In this document: piece after piece, positions 41,029 to 51,382 of the stretch
Position numbering within the stretch: position 1 is the stretch's first letter
Layout of the letters: each line of letters starts with the position of its first letter
Origin: Aliidiomarina indica
Lineage (GTDB): Bacteria > Pseudomonadota > Gammaproteobacteria > Enterobacterales > Alteromonadaceae
Length of the DNA stretch: 64,000 nucleotides
Assembly (NCBI RefSeq): GCF_015354615.1
Contig: NZ_JACAVQ010000006.1
Location: forward strand, 96,335-160,334
Direction of reading: 5' to 3'
Notes under the pieces: generated by a model
What the model was told of the DNA's origin: nothing
Databases searched by the model: none
Seen by the model: the letters and a program-made list of their open reading frames with translations, nothing else
Translations under genes and position numbers: made by a program

Positions 41029-43911
41029 ATGAGCAGTAAATCACTGAAGCAGCTCGAACGTCATGATGAATTTGTGGCGCGTCATATTGGTCCGGATGAA
41101 AATGAACAGCAGGAGATGCTGGCATACGTAGGTGCCGAGTCATTAGAAGCAATGACCGCACAAACCGTTCCTGGGTCGATTCTTCGCGACCCGTTTTTGG
41201 CCGTGGGTGATTCGATGACAGAGCGAGATGCTCTGGCGCGATTAAAAACCATCTCCAAGAAAAACAAAGTATTTAAGAGCTTCATTGGGCTCGGGTATTA
41301 CGATACCTTGCTGCCGAATGTTATCTTGCGCAACGTGTTGGAAAACCCGGGTTGGTATACCGCCTATACGCCGTATCAGCCTGAAATCGCGCAAGGTCGC
41401 TTACAAGCTATTTTGAACTTCCAACAGATGACCATCGATTTGACCGGCCTTGAGCTGGCGTCGGCGTCTCTGCTTGATGAAGCCACCGCTGCAGCAGAAG
41501 CCATGGCGATGGCCCAGCGTGTGAGTAAATCAAAAGCCAACGCATTCTTTGTGGCCGACAATGTGTTCCCACAAACCATCGACGTGGTAAAAGCACGGGC
41601 TGAAATGTTTGGCTTTGAAATTATCCAAGGCCCTTGGCATGAAGCGGGCAACCACGACGTATTTGGTGCCTTATTCCAAAGCCCAGCAGCTGACGGTGAA
41701 TTGCTCGACCTCACCGACGTGATTGCCCAGGTGCAAAGCAAGAAAGGCCTCGTGGCTGTTGCCTCTGATTTGATGGCTTTGGTTGCCACTAAATCGCCGG
41801 GCGAAATGGGCGCCGATATGGTGTTCGGTTCTGCCCAGCGCTTTGGTGTACCTATGGGCTACGGCGGTCCACATGCTGCTTTCTTTGCCACTCGTGAGAA
41901 ATTTAAACGTGCGCTGCCAGGACGTGTTATCGGTGTATCTAAAGATGCCCGTGGTCGCGTCGCACTGCGTATGGCGATGCAAACGCGGGAGCAGCATATC
42001 CGTCGTGAGAAAGCGACGTCTAACATTTGTACGGCTCAGGTACTACTGGCCAACATCGCGTCGTTTTATGCGGTGTACCACGGCCCTGAAGGCCTAAAGA
42101 ACATTGCTGATCGTATTCACCGTTTAACCGACATTCTTGCGCTGGGTTTAAGCAAGAACGGCTTTTCACCGGTGCATCAAAAGTATTTCGATACCTTAAC
42201 CATTGAAGCCAGTGGCGAGCAGCGTGCCGCTATTTTAGCGCGCGCAGAAGCCGCGGAAGTGAACTTCCGTACCGATCGTCCGGGCATGCTTGGCATTAGC
42301 GTAGATGAAGCGAAAAACCGTGCCGATATCGCCACCTTGTTTGATGTGATTTTAGGCGAAGGCCATGGTTTAGACGTGGCTGCGTTGGATTCAGAAGCAC
42401 AATCCATGCAATCTATTCCAACGGAGCTAAAACGTACGTCGGAGATTTTGACGCACGAGGTATTTAACCAGTATCACTCTGAAACCGAGATGCTGCGTTA
42501 CATCAAACAGCTTGAGAACAAAGATTTAGCCTTGAACCACAGCATGATTTCATTGGGCTCATGCACCATGAAATTAAATGCCACCGCGGAAATGATTCCG
42601 GTGACGTGGCCAGAGTTTGGCGGATTGCATCCGTTCTGTCCGCTGGATCAAGCCCAAGGTTACCAAGAGTTGTTATCAACCCTTTCAACCTGGTTACTGG
42701 ACATTACCGGTTACGATGCAATGTCGATGCAGCCGAACTCAGGTGCGCAAGGTGAGTACGCAGGATTGCTAGCGATTCACCGTTATCACGCCAGCCGCGG
42801 GGAAGGGCATCGTAACATCTGCCTAATCCCTGATTCAGCTCATGGCACCAACCCAGCGTCTGCACAAATGGCGGGCATGAAGGTGATCGTGGTTGATTGT
42901 GATAAGAACGGTAACGTGGATATCGCCGATTTACGCGCCAAAGCCGAAGAAGTGAAAGATCAGCTAAGCTGCGCGATGGTGACGTACCCATCAACTCACG
43001 GTGTGTACGAAGAGAAGATTCGTGAAATCTGTGACATCGTGCATGAGTTTGGCGGTCAGGTATACATGGACGGTGCCAACATGAACGCACAGGTGGGTGT
43101 GACCTCGCCTGGCTATATCGGCTCCGATGTATCCCACCTGAACTTGCATAAAACCTTCTGTATTCCACATGGTGGTGGCGGTCCGGGTATGGGTCCTATT
43201 GGCGTGAAGAGCCATTTAGCACCGTTCTTACCAGGGCATGCGTTGCTGAATGGCGAAGGCTTAGCAACAGGCAACCCAGCAGTATCGGCAGCACCCTTTG
43301 GTAGTGCCAGCATTCTGCCTATTTCGTGGATGTATATCGTCATGATGGGCAGCGCCGGCTTGCGTAAAGCAACCGAAGTAGCCATGCTCAACGCGAACTA
43401 TATGGCGAAACGTCTGAAAGAGTACTACCCAGTGCTGTATACAGGCCGTAACGACCGTGTAGCGCACGAGTGCATTATCGATTTGCGCCCACTTAAAGAT
43501 GCCTCTGGCATTGCTGAGATTGACGTGGCAAAGCGCCTGCAAGATTTTGGCTTCCACTCGCCCACCATGTCGTTCCCGGTAGCGGGCACGCTCATGATTG
43601 AGCCAACGGAATCGGAATCGAAAGCTGAAATGGATCGCTTCTGCGACGCCATGATCGCGATTCGCCAAGAAATCGACAAAGTGGCCAACGGCGAATGGAG
43701 CTTAGAAGCGAACCCACTAGTGAATGCCCCGCATACCTTAGCGGACATCACCGAAGCGTGGGATCGCCCATACAGCGTTGAGCAAGCCGTATTCCCGAAA
43801 GCCTGGTTACGCGACCATAAATTCTGGCCAAGCGTAAACCGCATCGACGACGTGTACGGCGACCGCAACTTTATGTGCAGCTGCCCACCGTTGAGTGCTT
43901 ATCAGGAGTAG
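41029..43911 (+). CDS. gcvP: Glycine dehydrogenase (decarboxylating), P protein
   Basis: 960 residues, the fused P-protein form. Decarboxylates glycine with pyridoxal phosphate and loads the aminomethyl group on GcvH. The PLP lysine lies in [19 protein letters not shown] near 706. The opening [15 protein letters not shown] and the very conserved C-terminus ([20 protein letters not shown]) are intact. The gene is complete. The transposon-end-like repeats start within a few bases of its stop. Confidence 0.97.
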   Translation: MSSKSLKQLERHDEFVARHIGPDENEQQEMLAYVGAESLEAMTAQTVPGSILRDPFLAVGDSMTERDALARLKTISKKNKVFKSFIGLGYYDTLLPNVILRNVLENPGWYTAYTPYQPEIAQGRLQAILNFQQMTIDLTGLELASASLLDEATAAAEAMAMAQRVSKSKANAFFVADNVFPQTIDVVKARAEMFGFEIIQGPWHEAGNHDVFGALFQSPAADGELLDLTDVIAQVQSKKGLVAVASDLMALVATKSPGEMGADMVFGSAQRFGVPMGYGGPHAAFFATREKFKRALPGRVIGVSKDARGRVALRMAMQTREQHIRREKATSNICTAQVLLANIASFYAVYHGPEGLKNIADRIHRLTDILALGLSKNGFSPVHQKYFDTLTIEASGEQRAAILARAEAAEVNFRTDRPGMLGISVDEAKNRADIATLFDVILGEGHGLDVAALDSEAQSMQSIPTELKRTSEILTHEVFNQYHSETEMLRYIKQLENKDLALNHSMISLGSCTMKLNATAEMIPVTWPEFGGLHPFCPLDQAQGYQELLSTLSTWLLDITGYDAMSMQPNSGAQGEYAGLLAIHRYHASRGEGHRNICLIPDSAHGTNPASAQMAGMKVIVVDCDKNGNVDIADLRAKAEEVKDQLSCAMVTYPSTHGVYEEKIREICDIVHEFGGQVYMDGANMNAQVGVTSPGYIGSDVSHLNLHKTFCIPHGGGGPGMGPIGVKSHLAPFLPGHALLNGEGLATGNPAVSAAPFGSASILPISWMYIVMMGSAGLRKATEVAMLNANYMAKRLKEYYPVLYTGRNDRVAHECIIDLRPLKDASGIAEIDVAKRLQDFGFHSPTMSFPVAGTLMIEPTESESKAEMDRFCDAMIAIRQEIDKVANGEWSLEANPLVNAPHTLADITEAWDRPYSVEQAVFPKAWLRDHKFWPSVNRIDDVYGDRNFMCSCPPLSAYQE

Positions 43912-43915
43912 GTGG

Positions 43916-43986
43916 GGGTTGATATTCCCATGAAATAAGTCGTTTAATGGGAATAAATAAGTCGTTTACGGTAAATAAGACGTTTA
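43916..43986. repeat. Three tandem AAATAAGNCGTTTA motifs behind gcvP, candidate transposon end
   Basis: AAATAAGTCGTTTA at 43933-43946 and 43955-43968, and AAATAAGACGTTTA at 43973-43986 (pitch 22 and 18 bp). In front lies GTTGATATTCCCAT (43918-43931). TATTCCCAT (43923-43931) and ATGGGAATA (43947-43955) are perfect inverted copies flanking the first motif. From memory, Tn6022-type elements of the Tn7 superfamily start TGTTGATA and carry similar spaced sites for the TnsB-type transposase. Here the base expected to be the terminal T is G, so the exact tip is unclear. No matching inverted end lies in the window. Confidence 0.5.
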
Positions 43987-44022
43987 AAAGTGAAGCCCGC
44001 CTTGTGCGGGCTTCACTTTTCA
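43986..44022 (+). terminator. Strong rho-independent terminator behind gcvP
   Basis: AAAAGTGAAGCCCGC, loop CTTGT, GCGGGCTTCACTTTT: a 15-bp perfect stem with A and T runs, able to work in both directions. If it is gcvP's native terminator, the repeats between it and the stop codon would be part of the gcvP 3' region rather than a transposon end. From 44023 to 44214 I see no gene, only AT-rich sequence behind the helicase gene. Confidence 0.92.
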
Positions 44023-44214
44023 ATTTGCCTAACTGTGCTTTTGTAAAAATTGATGCTTGTCTTCGAAGCTTCTGATCCTGCTACTTCGGCTGTCTGCATA
44101 GTTCTTAGCATACGGAAAGGTCGTAGTTGAATAGCAGCGATTCATTTGTAAATAATTCTCTAAATCTCTAATTGGACGAATATTCAAAAAGATTATAAAA
44201 AAACTCTTAACTAC

Positions 44215-45249
44215 TCATTTTTTATATTGTGATAAAAACTTTTCATCAACAAAGTACAGATTTCCATTTGCTCTAGTACAAGCGACGTATAGCTTATTTC
44301 TTGTTGTAGCAGCCAGAGAAGCTAGTCTACCCTGCTTAAATGCCTTGTATGTAGTCGGGTTTAATACAGCGCAGACATCAATGTGGTGATCAATACCCTT
44401 AGTATTGCCCCAGTTATCTGTGTTTCCTGTATATTTATTGCTCTTCTGATAAAATAGTTTAACAATAGAATTATCTGCATAAATGGCATCTATTTCATCG
44501 GGACGATCTATCAATCGAACCTCAACTTCGGATGATTTATTCGAGCCAATATTTATACCTAGATTGTCTTCGACAAATGAGCAAACAGCAGGTGGGCAAC
44601 GGTAGCTATTCGAAAGCGTTACTAAATCAATAGTATATCCTGCTTTTATAAGTTGTCTAGAATATGCCTCAAAGCTGTCATGGAGGCTTTTTTGAACATT
44701 CAGATCTATGCTAGTTTTGAATGTATGTTGATAGAAGTCACCGACCAGACAAACATTAACATTCAGTTTGGCTAGCTCACAGGCGAAATTGAAGTCATTG
44801 CCTGATAAATCTTGAATTTCGTCAATATAAACACTGTCAAAAAACTTTTCTATTCGTTCAAGAACCTTATTGATTGCTTTGGATTTGATAAGTAGTTTAG
44901 ATATTCGGTTCGAAAAAACTCTTCCATTCTTATCGATATAATGTTCTCGCTTATTCATCTTTGAGAACTGAGCGTATTTCGGAAGAGGATAATCAAAATT
45001 TATACCTTTGGTTTTTAGGTCATAACCTAAGATTGGTCTATAGCAAAAAGCGTAAAGAAATGAGAAATAGCTATAAACCCTTACACCCTTTGGAATGCAT
45101 CCTAACTTTTTAATTATTCGACGTACTAGTTGATCTGTGTTGTTGTCTGTATAAGTTATAATCAGACAACGACTATCCTCAGTAACTGAATTGATTATTA
45201 GAGATGTTTTACCTGCTCCAGCAACCGCAAATACTACTCGTTTATCCAT
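44215..45249 (-). CDS. Short UvrD/Rep-like helicase, GajB-like partner of the OLD nuclease
   Basis: 344 residues, superfamily 1 helicase. Walker A AVAGAGKT (8-15), Walker B YIDEIQDL (141-148), motif III VGDFYQ, motif IV SYRCPP, and the C-terminal arginine motif VACTRA (about 326-331). It lacks most of the 1B/2B insertions: GajB of the described Gabija system is near 490 residues and UvrD near 720. It overlaps the OLD-nuclease gene by 16 bp, so the two are translated together. By analogy with Gabija it would sense or process DNA for the nuclease during phage attack; that role is inferred. AT-rich compared with the chromosome. Confidence 0.8.
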   Translation of the reverse strand: MDKRVVFAVAGAGKTSLIINSVTEDSRCLIITYTDNNTDQLVRRIIKKLGCIPKGVRVYSYFSFLYAFCYRPILGYDLKTKGINFDYPLPKYAQFSKMNKREHYIDKNGRVFSNRISKLLIKSKAINKVLERIEKFFDSVYIDEIQDLSGNDFNFACELAKLNVNVCLVGDFYQHTFKTSIDLNVQKSLHDSFEAYSRQLIKAGYTIDLVTLSNSYRCPPAVCSFVEDNLGINIGSNKSSEVEVRLIDRPDEIDAIYADNSIVKLFYQKSNKYTGNTDNWGNTKGIDHHIDVCAVLNPTTYKAFKQGRLASLAATTRNKLYVACTRANGNLYFVDEKFLSQYKK

Positions 45250-46799
45250 GCAACCGCCTCTGCTATATAGCTTGGAATTATTAATTCAGCAGCATGGCTT
45301 TCCAGTAGTCTTAGAGCACTCTCTGTTTTGTTGTCTAACATGAACTGTAAAGGTGTCTTCGTGATGTTCCCCCCGGAAAACAAAGCATCACAAATAGCTG
45401 AGTTGGCCTGATACAGACAAATTTCAAAGGTGGATTTGGTAACATCTTTTTCAGCAAATATCGCTATAGCTTGATCAGTATACTCGGAATAGTTATCTAC
45501 GCATTTTGACTGAAAATCACCATCATTATCCCGAACAACGGCGGTTCTAATGCTAAGAATTCTTGCCAAATCTAAATATCTCTTAAAACTAGTTCCCCCG
45601 ACAGAAATGAGATGCACACCGTCTGCCTCTGGTCGTTTCCCTGTAGCCAATTGGTAGAACGCATCAAAAAGGATATATTCAGCATCACCTTCAACCAAAA
45701 TTACCTTTTGTGAAAGTGCGAACTCTAGAATGTTATTGTCAGGTGCTTTCACAAAAAACTTAGCAGTTGATGCAGGTAAGGTATTAAGTGTCAATGGTTC
45801 GAGACTTGAGCTGTTTATCAGTATTGAATTCCTTAGGTCTAATCGTGAACTGATTAGGCTGTTATGAGTAGCAATTATTATCTGATTTTGATGAGATTCC
45901 GATATTTTTAAAATCAACCGCTTCATATTTGTGTGGCTTAGGTGATTTTCTGGCTCTTCAAGTAGCAGTGTATCTATTACTCTCTTCTCTGAGTTTCTGC
46001 TCAGTGCAAATTCAGTTTTAATAAAACACTGCTGCCCTTTACCTCTTTCATCTATCGGAATATTGTCTTGAGTTAAGGTGATATCAGTTTCTAGGTTATA
46101 TTTTGAGCCAGTTCGAAGCGAGAAATCATAGTCACCCAGAGTATCATTTACTATCTGCAATGAATTATTTTTAAATGAAAGTTTTTGCTGTCGATAGTCG
46201 TTTTTTAACAGCGCTCTATTTGGGGAGTCAACAGTAGATTCATATACACTTTTGATATACTCCCGATTGGCGTGTTCACTGTTAATTTGAGAACTGTCTA
46301 TGGTTAAGCATTTAAACAAACGTCTATATCCAGAGAATGCCTCTCCACTGAAAGTGATAAACTTTACTTCATAAAACTCAAATGGAAAGTTCTGGCTACC
46401 AACCGCAAGCACTGTATTTATTTCTTTTGCTAGCTCTTGATTCGGCTCACAGACCATATGTAGGCCGCTTGCATCAACTTTATCGGTATTGTGATTTCCG
46501 AATAAATCAGGATTAGTCTCGTCACTTAAATAAATTTCTACATGTATCTTTGGTAAATCTTCGAATTGTTGCGTTCCGTGCAAAAACTCATCAACACATT
46601 CTTTGTTAAATAAGGTTTCAAAACCAACATTCTCTAACTTACTTCGGTTACCGCTGGCAACCAGTTCAATGGCTTGTAGTATCGTGCTTTTACCAGCCTC
46701 ATTGTCACCAATAATGGTATTTATGTTTGGATTAAAGTCTATCAATAGCGTTCTAAATCGCTTGAAATTTGTCAGCTTAAGTTTTGTAACATTCGCCAT
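45234..46799 (-). CDS. OLD-family ATPase-TOPRIM nuclease, GajA-like
   Basis: 521 residues. The N-terminal ABC-type ATPase has Walker A GDNEAGKST (31-39), Walker B LLLEEPE (278-284) and the H-loop ATHN (310-313). The C-terminal TOPRIM domain has the catalytic Glu in ILVEGDAEY (370) and the RDNDGD acidic motif (423-428). This is the class 2 OLD layout, in which a separate UvrD-like helicase gene follows, as in Gabija (GajA 578 residues). It starts 135 bp after the end of hsdR on the same strand. AT-rich, suggesting transfer. Confidence 0.85.
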   Translation of the reverse strand: MANVTKLKLTNFKRFRTLLIDFNPNINTIIGDNEAGKSTILQAIELVASGNRSKLENVGFETLFNKECVDEFLHGTQQFEDLPKIHVEIYLSDETNPDLFGNHNTDKVDASGLHMVCEPNQELAKEINTVLAVGSQNFPFEFYEVKFITFSGEAFSGYRRLFKCLTIDSSQINSEHANREYIKSVYESTVDSPNRALLKNDYRQQKLSFKNNSLQIVNDTLGDYDFSLRTGSKYNLETDITLTQDNIPIDERGKGQQCFIKTEFALSRNSEKRVIDTLLLEEPENHLSHTNMKRLILKISESHQNQIIIATHNSLISSRLDLRNSILINSSSLEPLTLNTLPASTAKFFVKAPDNNILEFALSQKVILVEGDAEYILFDAFYQLATGKRPEADGVHLISVGGTSFKRYLDLARILSIRTAVVRDNDGDFQSKCVDNYSEYTDQAIAIFAEKDVTKSTFEICLYQANSAICDALFSGGNITKTPLQFMLDNKTESALRLLESHAAELIIPSYIAEAVAWINE

Positions 46800-46934
46800 G
46801 CTTAATCAATCCTTGAATTGTTTGAGATATCTAGACGCCTGCTTAATTGCCACCAATAAACTGCGCACTGATCAATCATTTTTAGCCGAGACTCTTCCTC
46901 TTAGGGGAGGGGAGTTCCGTTTTTCGTTCTAACC

Positions 46935-49900
46935 TTACAGTCCAACCCCACTAAAGTGTGTATATTTCATTGACTGCCGCTGCTGCATGAAAATATGCTG
47001 GAACACCAGCTCTGCTTTTTCGTCCACTTCATCGGGGCCAAAGCTGGCTGGTAGGCCGCTGTTTTCGTCCCATAGGAAGTCTTTGATCTTTACCTTTATT
47101 TCGTCGCGGGTGCCTTGCTTGGCGGCGAAGTCTTGAATTCGTTGTAGCTCTTGGTTGAGCGTTTTATACAGCGATTCGGCAACCTTCTTTATTTTGTTTG
47201 TGTCGGCTTTGGCTAGATTTGGTTTGAGTAGAAGATCAAATAGCGCTAGCGACTCCTCGGTTAGACCTTCTTTCACTGCGCGTTGCTCTTCTTCAGATAG
47301 GTCTTCAACTAATTTGAGCAGCGCATCAAACGTAGCTTCGATGGTCACACGGTCTTTCTCGCTGTTGTATTCGCTCACGATTTCTTCGTAATGTTTTTGA
47401 AAGTCGGTACGAGTAGGGTTTTGCATCAGCAGCCTTAGTAACTTGCGTTCGACCATTTCTTTGAGGCTTGCAACGGTGCTGTTTTTGGCAGGGGATCGCT
47501 CAAATTCCTTGCGTAAGCGTTCAAAGTCGATTTTGCTGATATCGTAGGGCTTGGTTGGCTCTCGCGTGCCACCGCCTGTCTCGATGCTATCCTCGATGAT
47601 TTTATGAAGCTCTTGCATAATGTCTGAGATGTCTGCTCGCTCAACATCTTTCTGCAAGCTCTTATAAATAATATTGATGGCATCGTAAGCTGCTCGATAT
47701 TGATTGATCGCCTTGATTGTCAAGCAAGCTTTGAACTTCTTGAATACTTCACGAGATAAAATCTCGTAGCGTTTTCGGGATTCATCGTTTTCGTTCACGG
47801 CCTCTTTGGCGTCAATAATAGCCTTGTTGCGGGCAAAACCAGCTTTTTCTAATACGTCCTCAAGTCGGAACTGTTTCGCAGTCAAAAATGCTCGAACGGT
47901 ATCAATTGACTCGCTCAAATCAGCTAGCAACTCTTCATCAGGCTTAACTGGATCGACTTCATTGGGGAGTTCGCCTTCACCACCGCCGATACCAACATGC
48001 CCGGCGAAAGTGGCAAGTGCTTTACGTAGGTTTTTAAGAATGCCGCAATAGTCGACAATTAATCCATTGTTCTTGCCTTCAGCAACACGGTTCGCACGGG
48101 CAATGGCTTGCATCAGTGTATGAGCCTTCATTGGCTTGTCGAGATAGAGGGTAGAAAGTGTAGGGACATCAAATCCAGTGAGCCACATGGCGCACACAAT
48201 AGCTACCCTGAATGGATGTTCTTCTCTTTTAAAGGCACTTTCCATATCGATGCGTTTACCATCGGGTGTTTCAAATCCTTCTTTTATCAGTCGACGGTGC
48301 GGGGTGATATCCAAGCCCCACTTTCTGAATTTATCGACTTCACCTTGCTCTTCACTGACGACTACCGCCGTGATGGTTTCTTCCATCCAAGCCAGTTTGC
48401 GTTCAATCTCCATAATGGCTTGTTCATCGCTCAGCCTGTCGCGTTCTTTTTTAAGTTCTGCGACCTTAGCTAGCCACTTCTCAATAATAATTTGCTGCAT
48501 GCGCACGCAGGTGACTTTATCGATGCAGACCAACATCGCTTTGCCTGTTTGCCAGCCTGTACTGTAGTGTTCAACAAAGTCTTCCGCGATACTGTCGAGG
48601 CGGGACTGAGCCGTAATGATATGATAATCGCGTTTCAGTTCGCGCTCTAAACGCTCTGAAACATCCTGATCATCAATTTCCAGCTCTTCTACTTTCGCGG
48701 CAATTTTTTCATTCAATTCATCGGTTGCCAGTCCCAACTTCTCACCTCGCGCATCGTAGTAAAGTGGTACTGTGGCGTTATCTTCTACAGCGCGCTGGAA
48801 ACCGTAGGTTGAGATGTAGTCGCCGAATACGCGTCGGGTTATCTGGTCATCTTTGAAGAGTGGGGTGCCGGTGAACCCGATATAACTGGCGTTGGGCAAT
48901 GCATTACGCAGATTTAGCGACAAGCGACCATATTGCGAGCGGTGTGCCTCGTCGGTAATCACAATAATGTCACTACGATCTGAGTAAGGCTCGTCAGGGT
49001 CGACATCCTGATTAAATTTCTGAACCAACGAGAATACGTAGGACTTATGCTGATTCAGCAGTTCTTTTAAATGATTACCTGATGATGCGCGGCAAGGATC
49101 TTTGTCATTGTCGACTAGTTTACAGCCAGCAAAGGTGTTGTAGATTTGCTTGTCGAGATCTTCACGATCGGTACAGATTAAAAACGTGAAATTACCGCCC
49201 AGTTTGCGGTGGATTTTGCGAGCAAAAAATACGATAGAATAGGATTTGCCCGAGCCCTGTGTGTGCCAGAAGACTCCCAGTTTTCCCTTGCGCGCTTCGC
49301 GATCTTCGAATGCGCTGATAGCCTTGTTTACCCCGAGGAATTGGTGGTTGCGGGCGATAATTTTGACCAGCTTACCGTTGCTCTCATCAAAAACGGTGAA
49401 GTTCTCAAACAAATCGAGGAAATTGTGTTTGTTACAAATTCCTTTGAATAGGGTTTCCATATCCACTATGCCGGGTTCGGCTTCGGCCAGTCGCTTCCAG
49501 TCATTAAAATGTTCAAACTTACTGGAGATTGAACCGATCTTGGCATCCACACCATTAGCTAAAATTACAAAGGCATTGTGATAAAAAAGGTGAGGAATAG
49601 TGTCTTTATAGTCAGATAGGTTGCTCTCGTAGGCGTGACGGATGTCCTTGTGAATGGTCTTACACTCGATAAACAGCAGTGGAAGACCATTCACAAACCC
49701 AACAATATCAGCACGGCGGCGATAGATATCACCGCGCACCCAGAGTTCGCGTACACAGAGGAAATGATTGTTCTCTGGGTTTTCAAAATCAAACACCTTC
49801 AGACGTTTCTTTTCCAGCTCACCTTTGGCATTGCGATATTGTACGAGCACACCCTTTTTTACGCGCTCGTACTGCTCAAAGTTGATTTGTAGGGTGTTTT

Positions 49901-50156
49901 CAGTCACAGGAGCTTCGGTGATTTGACGAAGCGCATCCTGGTAAGCGGCCTGAGGCAGGCCGGGGTTAAATTTAACGAGCGCCTCACCAAGATAGCGGGT
50001 TAACACCACCTCTTTATCGGAATCACGGCCAAGCAAACCCTCCTTGCCAAAGGTTTCCATGTTGTAGGCAAACACGTTGTCCCAGCCCAGCTCGGTTTCC
50101 AGATAGTCGGCTGTAGTGGCTTGAACCAGCGTATCTTCGTTCAGTGGTGGGTTCAT
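46935..50156 (-). CDS. hsdR: Type I restriction endonuclease subunit R
   Basis: 1073 residues. The N-terminal PD-(D/E)XK nuclease (about 140-165; LLFIECK holds the last catalytic residues), the SF2 helicase with Walker A WHTQGSGKS (about 297), DEAHRSQYG and SATI-like GFTGTPL, and a long helical C-terminus that binds the methylase. It translocates and cuts unmodified DNA. The start overlaps the hsdS stop by 4 bp. Confidence 0.96.
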   Translation of the reverse strand: MNPPLNEDTLVQATTADYLETELGWDNVFAYNMETFGKEGLLGRDSDKEVVLTRYLGEALVKFNPGLPQAAYQDALRQITEAPVTENTLQINFEQYERVKKGVLVQYRNAKGELEKKRLKVFDFENPENNHFLCVRELWVRGDIYRRRADIVGFVNGLPLLFIECKTIHKDIRHAYESNLSDYKDTIPHLFYHNAFVILANGVDAKIGSISSKFEHFNDWKRLAEAEPGIVDMETLFKGICNKHNFLDLFENFTVFDESNGKLVKIIARNHQFLGVNKAISAFEDREARKGKLGVFWHTQGSGKSYSIVFFARKIHRKLGGNFTFLICTDREDLDKQIYNTFAGCKLVDNDKDPCRASSGNHLKELLNQHKSYVFSLVQKFNQDVDPDEPYSDRSDIIVITDEAHRSQYGRLSLNLRNALPNASYIGFTGTPLFKDDQITRRVFGDYISTYGFQRAVEDNATVPLYYDARGEKLGLATDELNEKIAAKVEELEIDDQDVSERLERELKRDYHIITAQSRLDSIAEDFVEHYSTGWQTGKAMLVCIDKVTCVRMQQIIIEKWLAKVAELKKERDRLSDEQAIMEIERKLAWMEETITAVVVSEEQGEVDKFRKWGLDITPHRRLIKEGFETPDGKRIDMESAFKREEHPFRVAIVCAMWLTGFDVPTLSTLYLDKPMKAHTLMQAIARANRVAEGKNNGLIVDYCGILKNLRKALATFAGHVGIGGGEGELPNEVDPVKPDEELLADLSESIDTVRAFLTAKQFRLEDVLEKAGFARNKAIIDAKEAVNENDESRKRYEILSREVFKKFKACLTIKAINQYRAAYDAINIIYKSLQKDVERADISDIMQELHKIIEDSIETGGGTREPTKPYDISKIDFERLRKEFERSPAKNSTVASLKEMVERKLLRLLMQNPTRTDFQKHYEEIVSEYNSEKDRVTIEATFDALLKLVEDLSEEEQRAVKEGLTEESLALFDLLLKPNLAKADTNKIKKVAESLYKTLNQELQRIQDFAAKQGTRDEIKVKIKDFLWDENSGLPASFGPDEVDEKAELVFQHIFMQQRQSMKYTHFSGVGL

Positions 50157-51382
50157 ACGGTAAGTTCTCCGCTCATGAGTTTAGGCAATAATAAATTTCT
50201 GGCACGAACCAATTTATTGTTTTGGTCTATCAGGTTTAAGCGTAGTGAAAAGCTAGATTCCGTTTGATCTAAAAATGAATGTAACATTTTAAAGGGAGGA
50301 CAAGGGCAAGGAATGGATTCAATTTGCTTAGCACTAATATTAGGTTGAGCTGCACCACCAGCCAAATTTGAAATTGAAGCTTGAGCACTATCAGAGTTAA
50401 AAAAGGAGAGTAAAAATGGTGTTACATCTCTTCCTATCAAAGAAGTAAACTTGCCGACTCGCTGATTTAAATAAAAGCGTTTTGAACTCGGTGGTAGTAT
50501 TCCAACTTTGCCCACCGTTGCTCCAGTCATTGCGATAAGCATGTCACCTGCTCGCAATTCGAACTTTGCGGCTTTTTCGGCCACACTATCATCAACGCAT
50601 TGGCAGTTTTCGGTATGTATCGTGTTGGCGCTGCTAATATTTTTAATTTTGATTACAGGGTTCCCTTCATCAATCCAGTCTCTACTCTTAAAAGCAAACC
50701 CTGAAAGCACTTTAGAGAAATTACCTACACATCCTTTCGCCCATCCTTCTGGCACTCCATCGACAATTCTGGCGTGCTCATGGCCGGGGAAACGGAAGCG
50801 GACGAACCATTCTTTATAAAGCTGCCGCGCCGATTCTTCCAGCAAGGCAATCCTGCGCTTGTTGTTTTCAATAAGGTCATCGTATGAAGATAAAATATTA
50901 CCTATTACTATCTGCGTTTTTAAGGGGAAGTAATCAATCTCAAAACGCTTAATTATTCCGATGCTTAAATTTCGTTGGGCTCCGGCTACAACCAAACCAA
51001 GAAGCCTTCTTCGATTTTGCATTAGAGAATAATACAGAAACCTGTAGTCACACTTTTCTGGGGCCGCGAGCATTGCACAGCATGCTTGGTTAGTTGCAAG
51101 CTCACTTTGCAGTATGCCTAGGCTGGTGATTGTTTTACCATCACCATACATCGCCATTAAAATTGTATTTTCAGGAAGCTTCTTGGCTGACGAGTTCTCA
51201 AGTCCTGCTATTGTTATTTTCTCTTCGGCGTCGAATATTTTAGAGTCTTTTAACTCTCCAGTTTTAACCCAAGGTATAGTGCCTCCCTCCCAGTATTCTT
51301 GTACTTTCCTTGAGGGCGTTCCGCCGCTAGAAACTCTAATGCAAAGCTCTTCAATGGAGATTTTGGTTGGATAACCACTCAT
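50153..51382 (-). CDS. hsdS: Type I restriction-modification specificity subunit S
   Basis: 409 residues with two target-recognition domains. Each opens with a family-type stretch (SSGGTPSRKVQEYWEGG near 18, and a second after GWAKGCVGNFSKVLSG near 215). Helical spacers with LIENNKRRIALLEESARQLYKEW follow the first domain and LDQTESS..NKLVRARNLLLPKL the second. It sets the bipartite recognition sequence, which cannot be predicted here. Overlaps hsdM and hsdR by 4 bp each. Confidence 0.95.
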   Translation of the reverse strand: MSGYPTKISIEELCIRVSSGGTPSRKVQEYWEGGTIPWVKTGELKDSKIFDAEEKITIAGLENSSAKKLPENTILMAMYGDGKTITSLGILQSELATNQACCAMLAAPEKCDYRFLYYSLMQNRRRLLGLVVAGAQRNLSIGIIKRFEIDYFPLKTQIVIGNILSSYDDLIENNKRRIALLEESARQLYKEWFVRFRFPGHEHARIVDGVPEGWAKGCVGNFSKVLSGFAFKSRDWIDEGNPVIKIKNISSANTIHTENCQCVDDSVAEKAAKFELRAGDMLIAMTGATVGKVGILPPSSKRFYLNQRVGKFTSLIGRDVTPFLLSFFNSDSAQASISNLAGGAAQPNISAKQIESIPCPCPPFKMLHSFLDQTESSFSLRLNLIDQNNKLVRARNLLLPKLMSGELTV

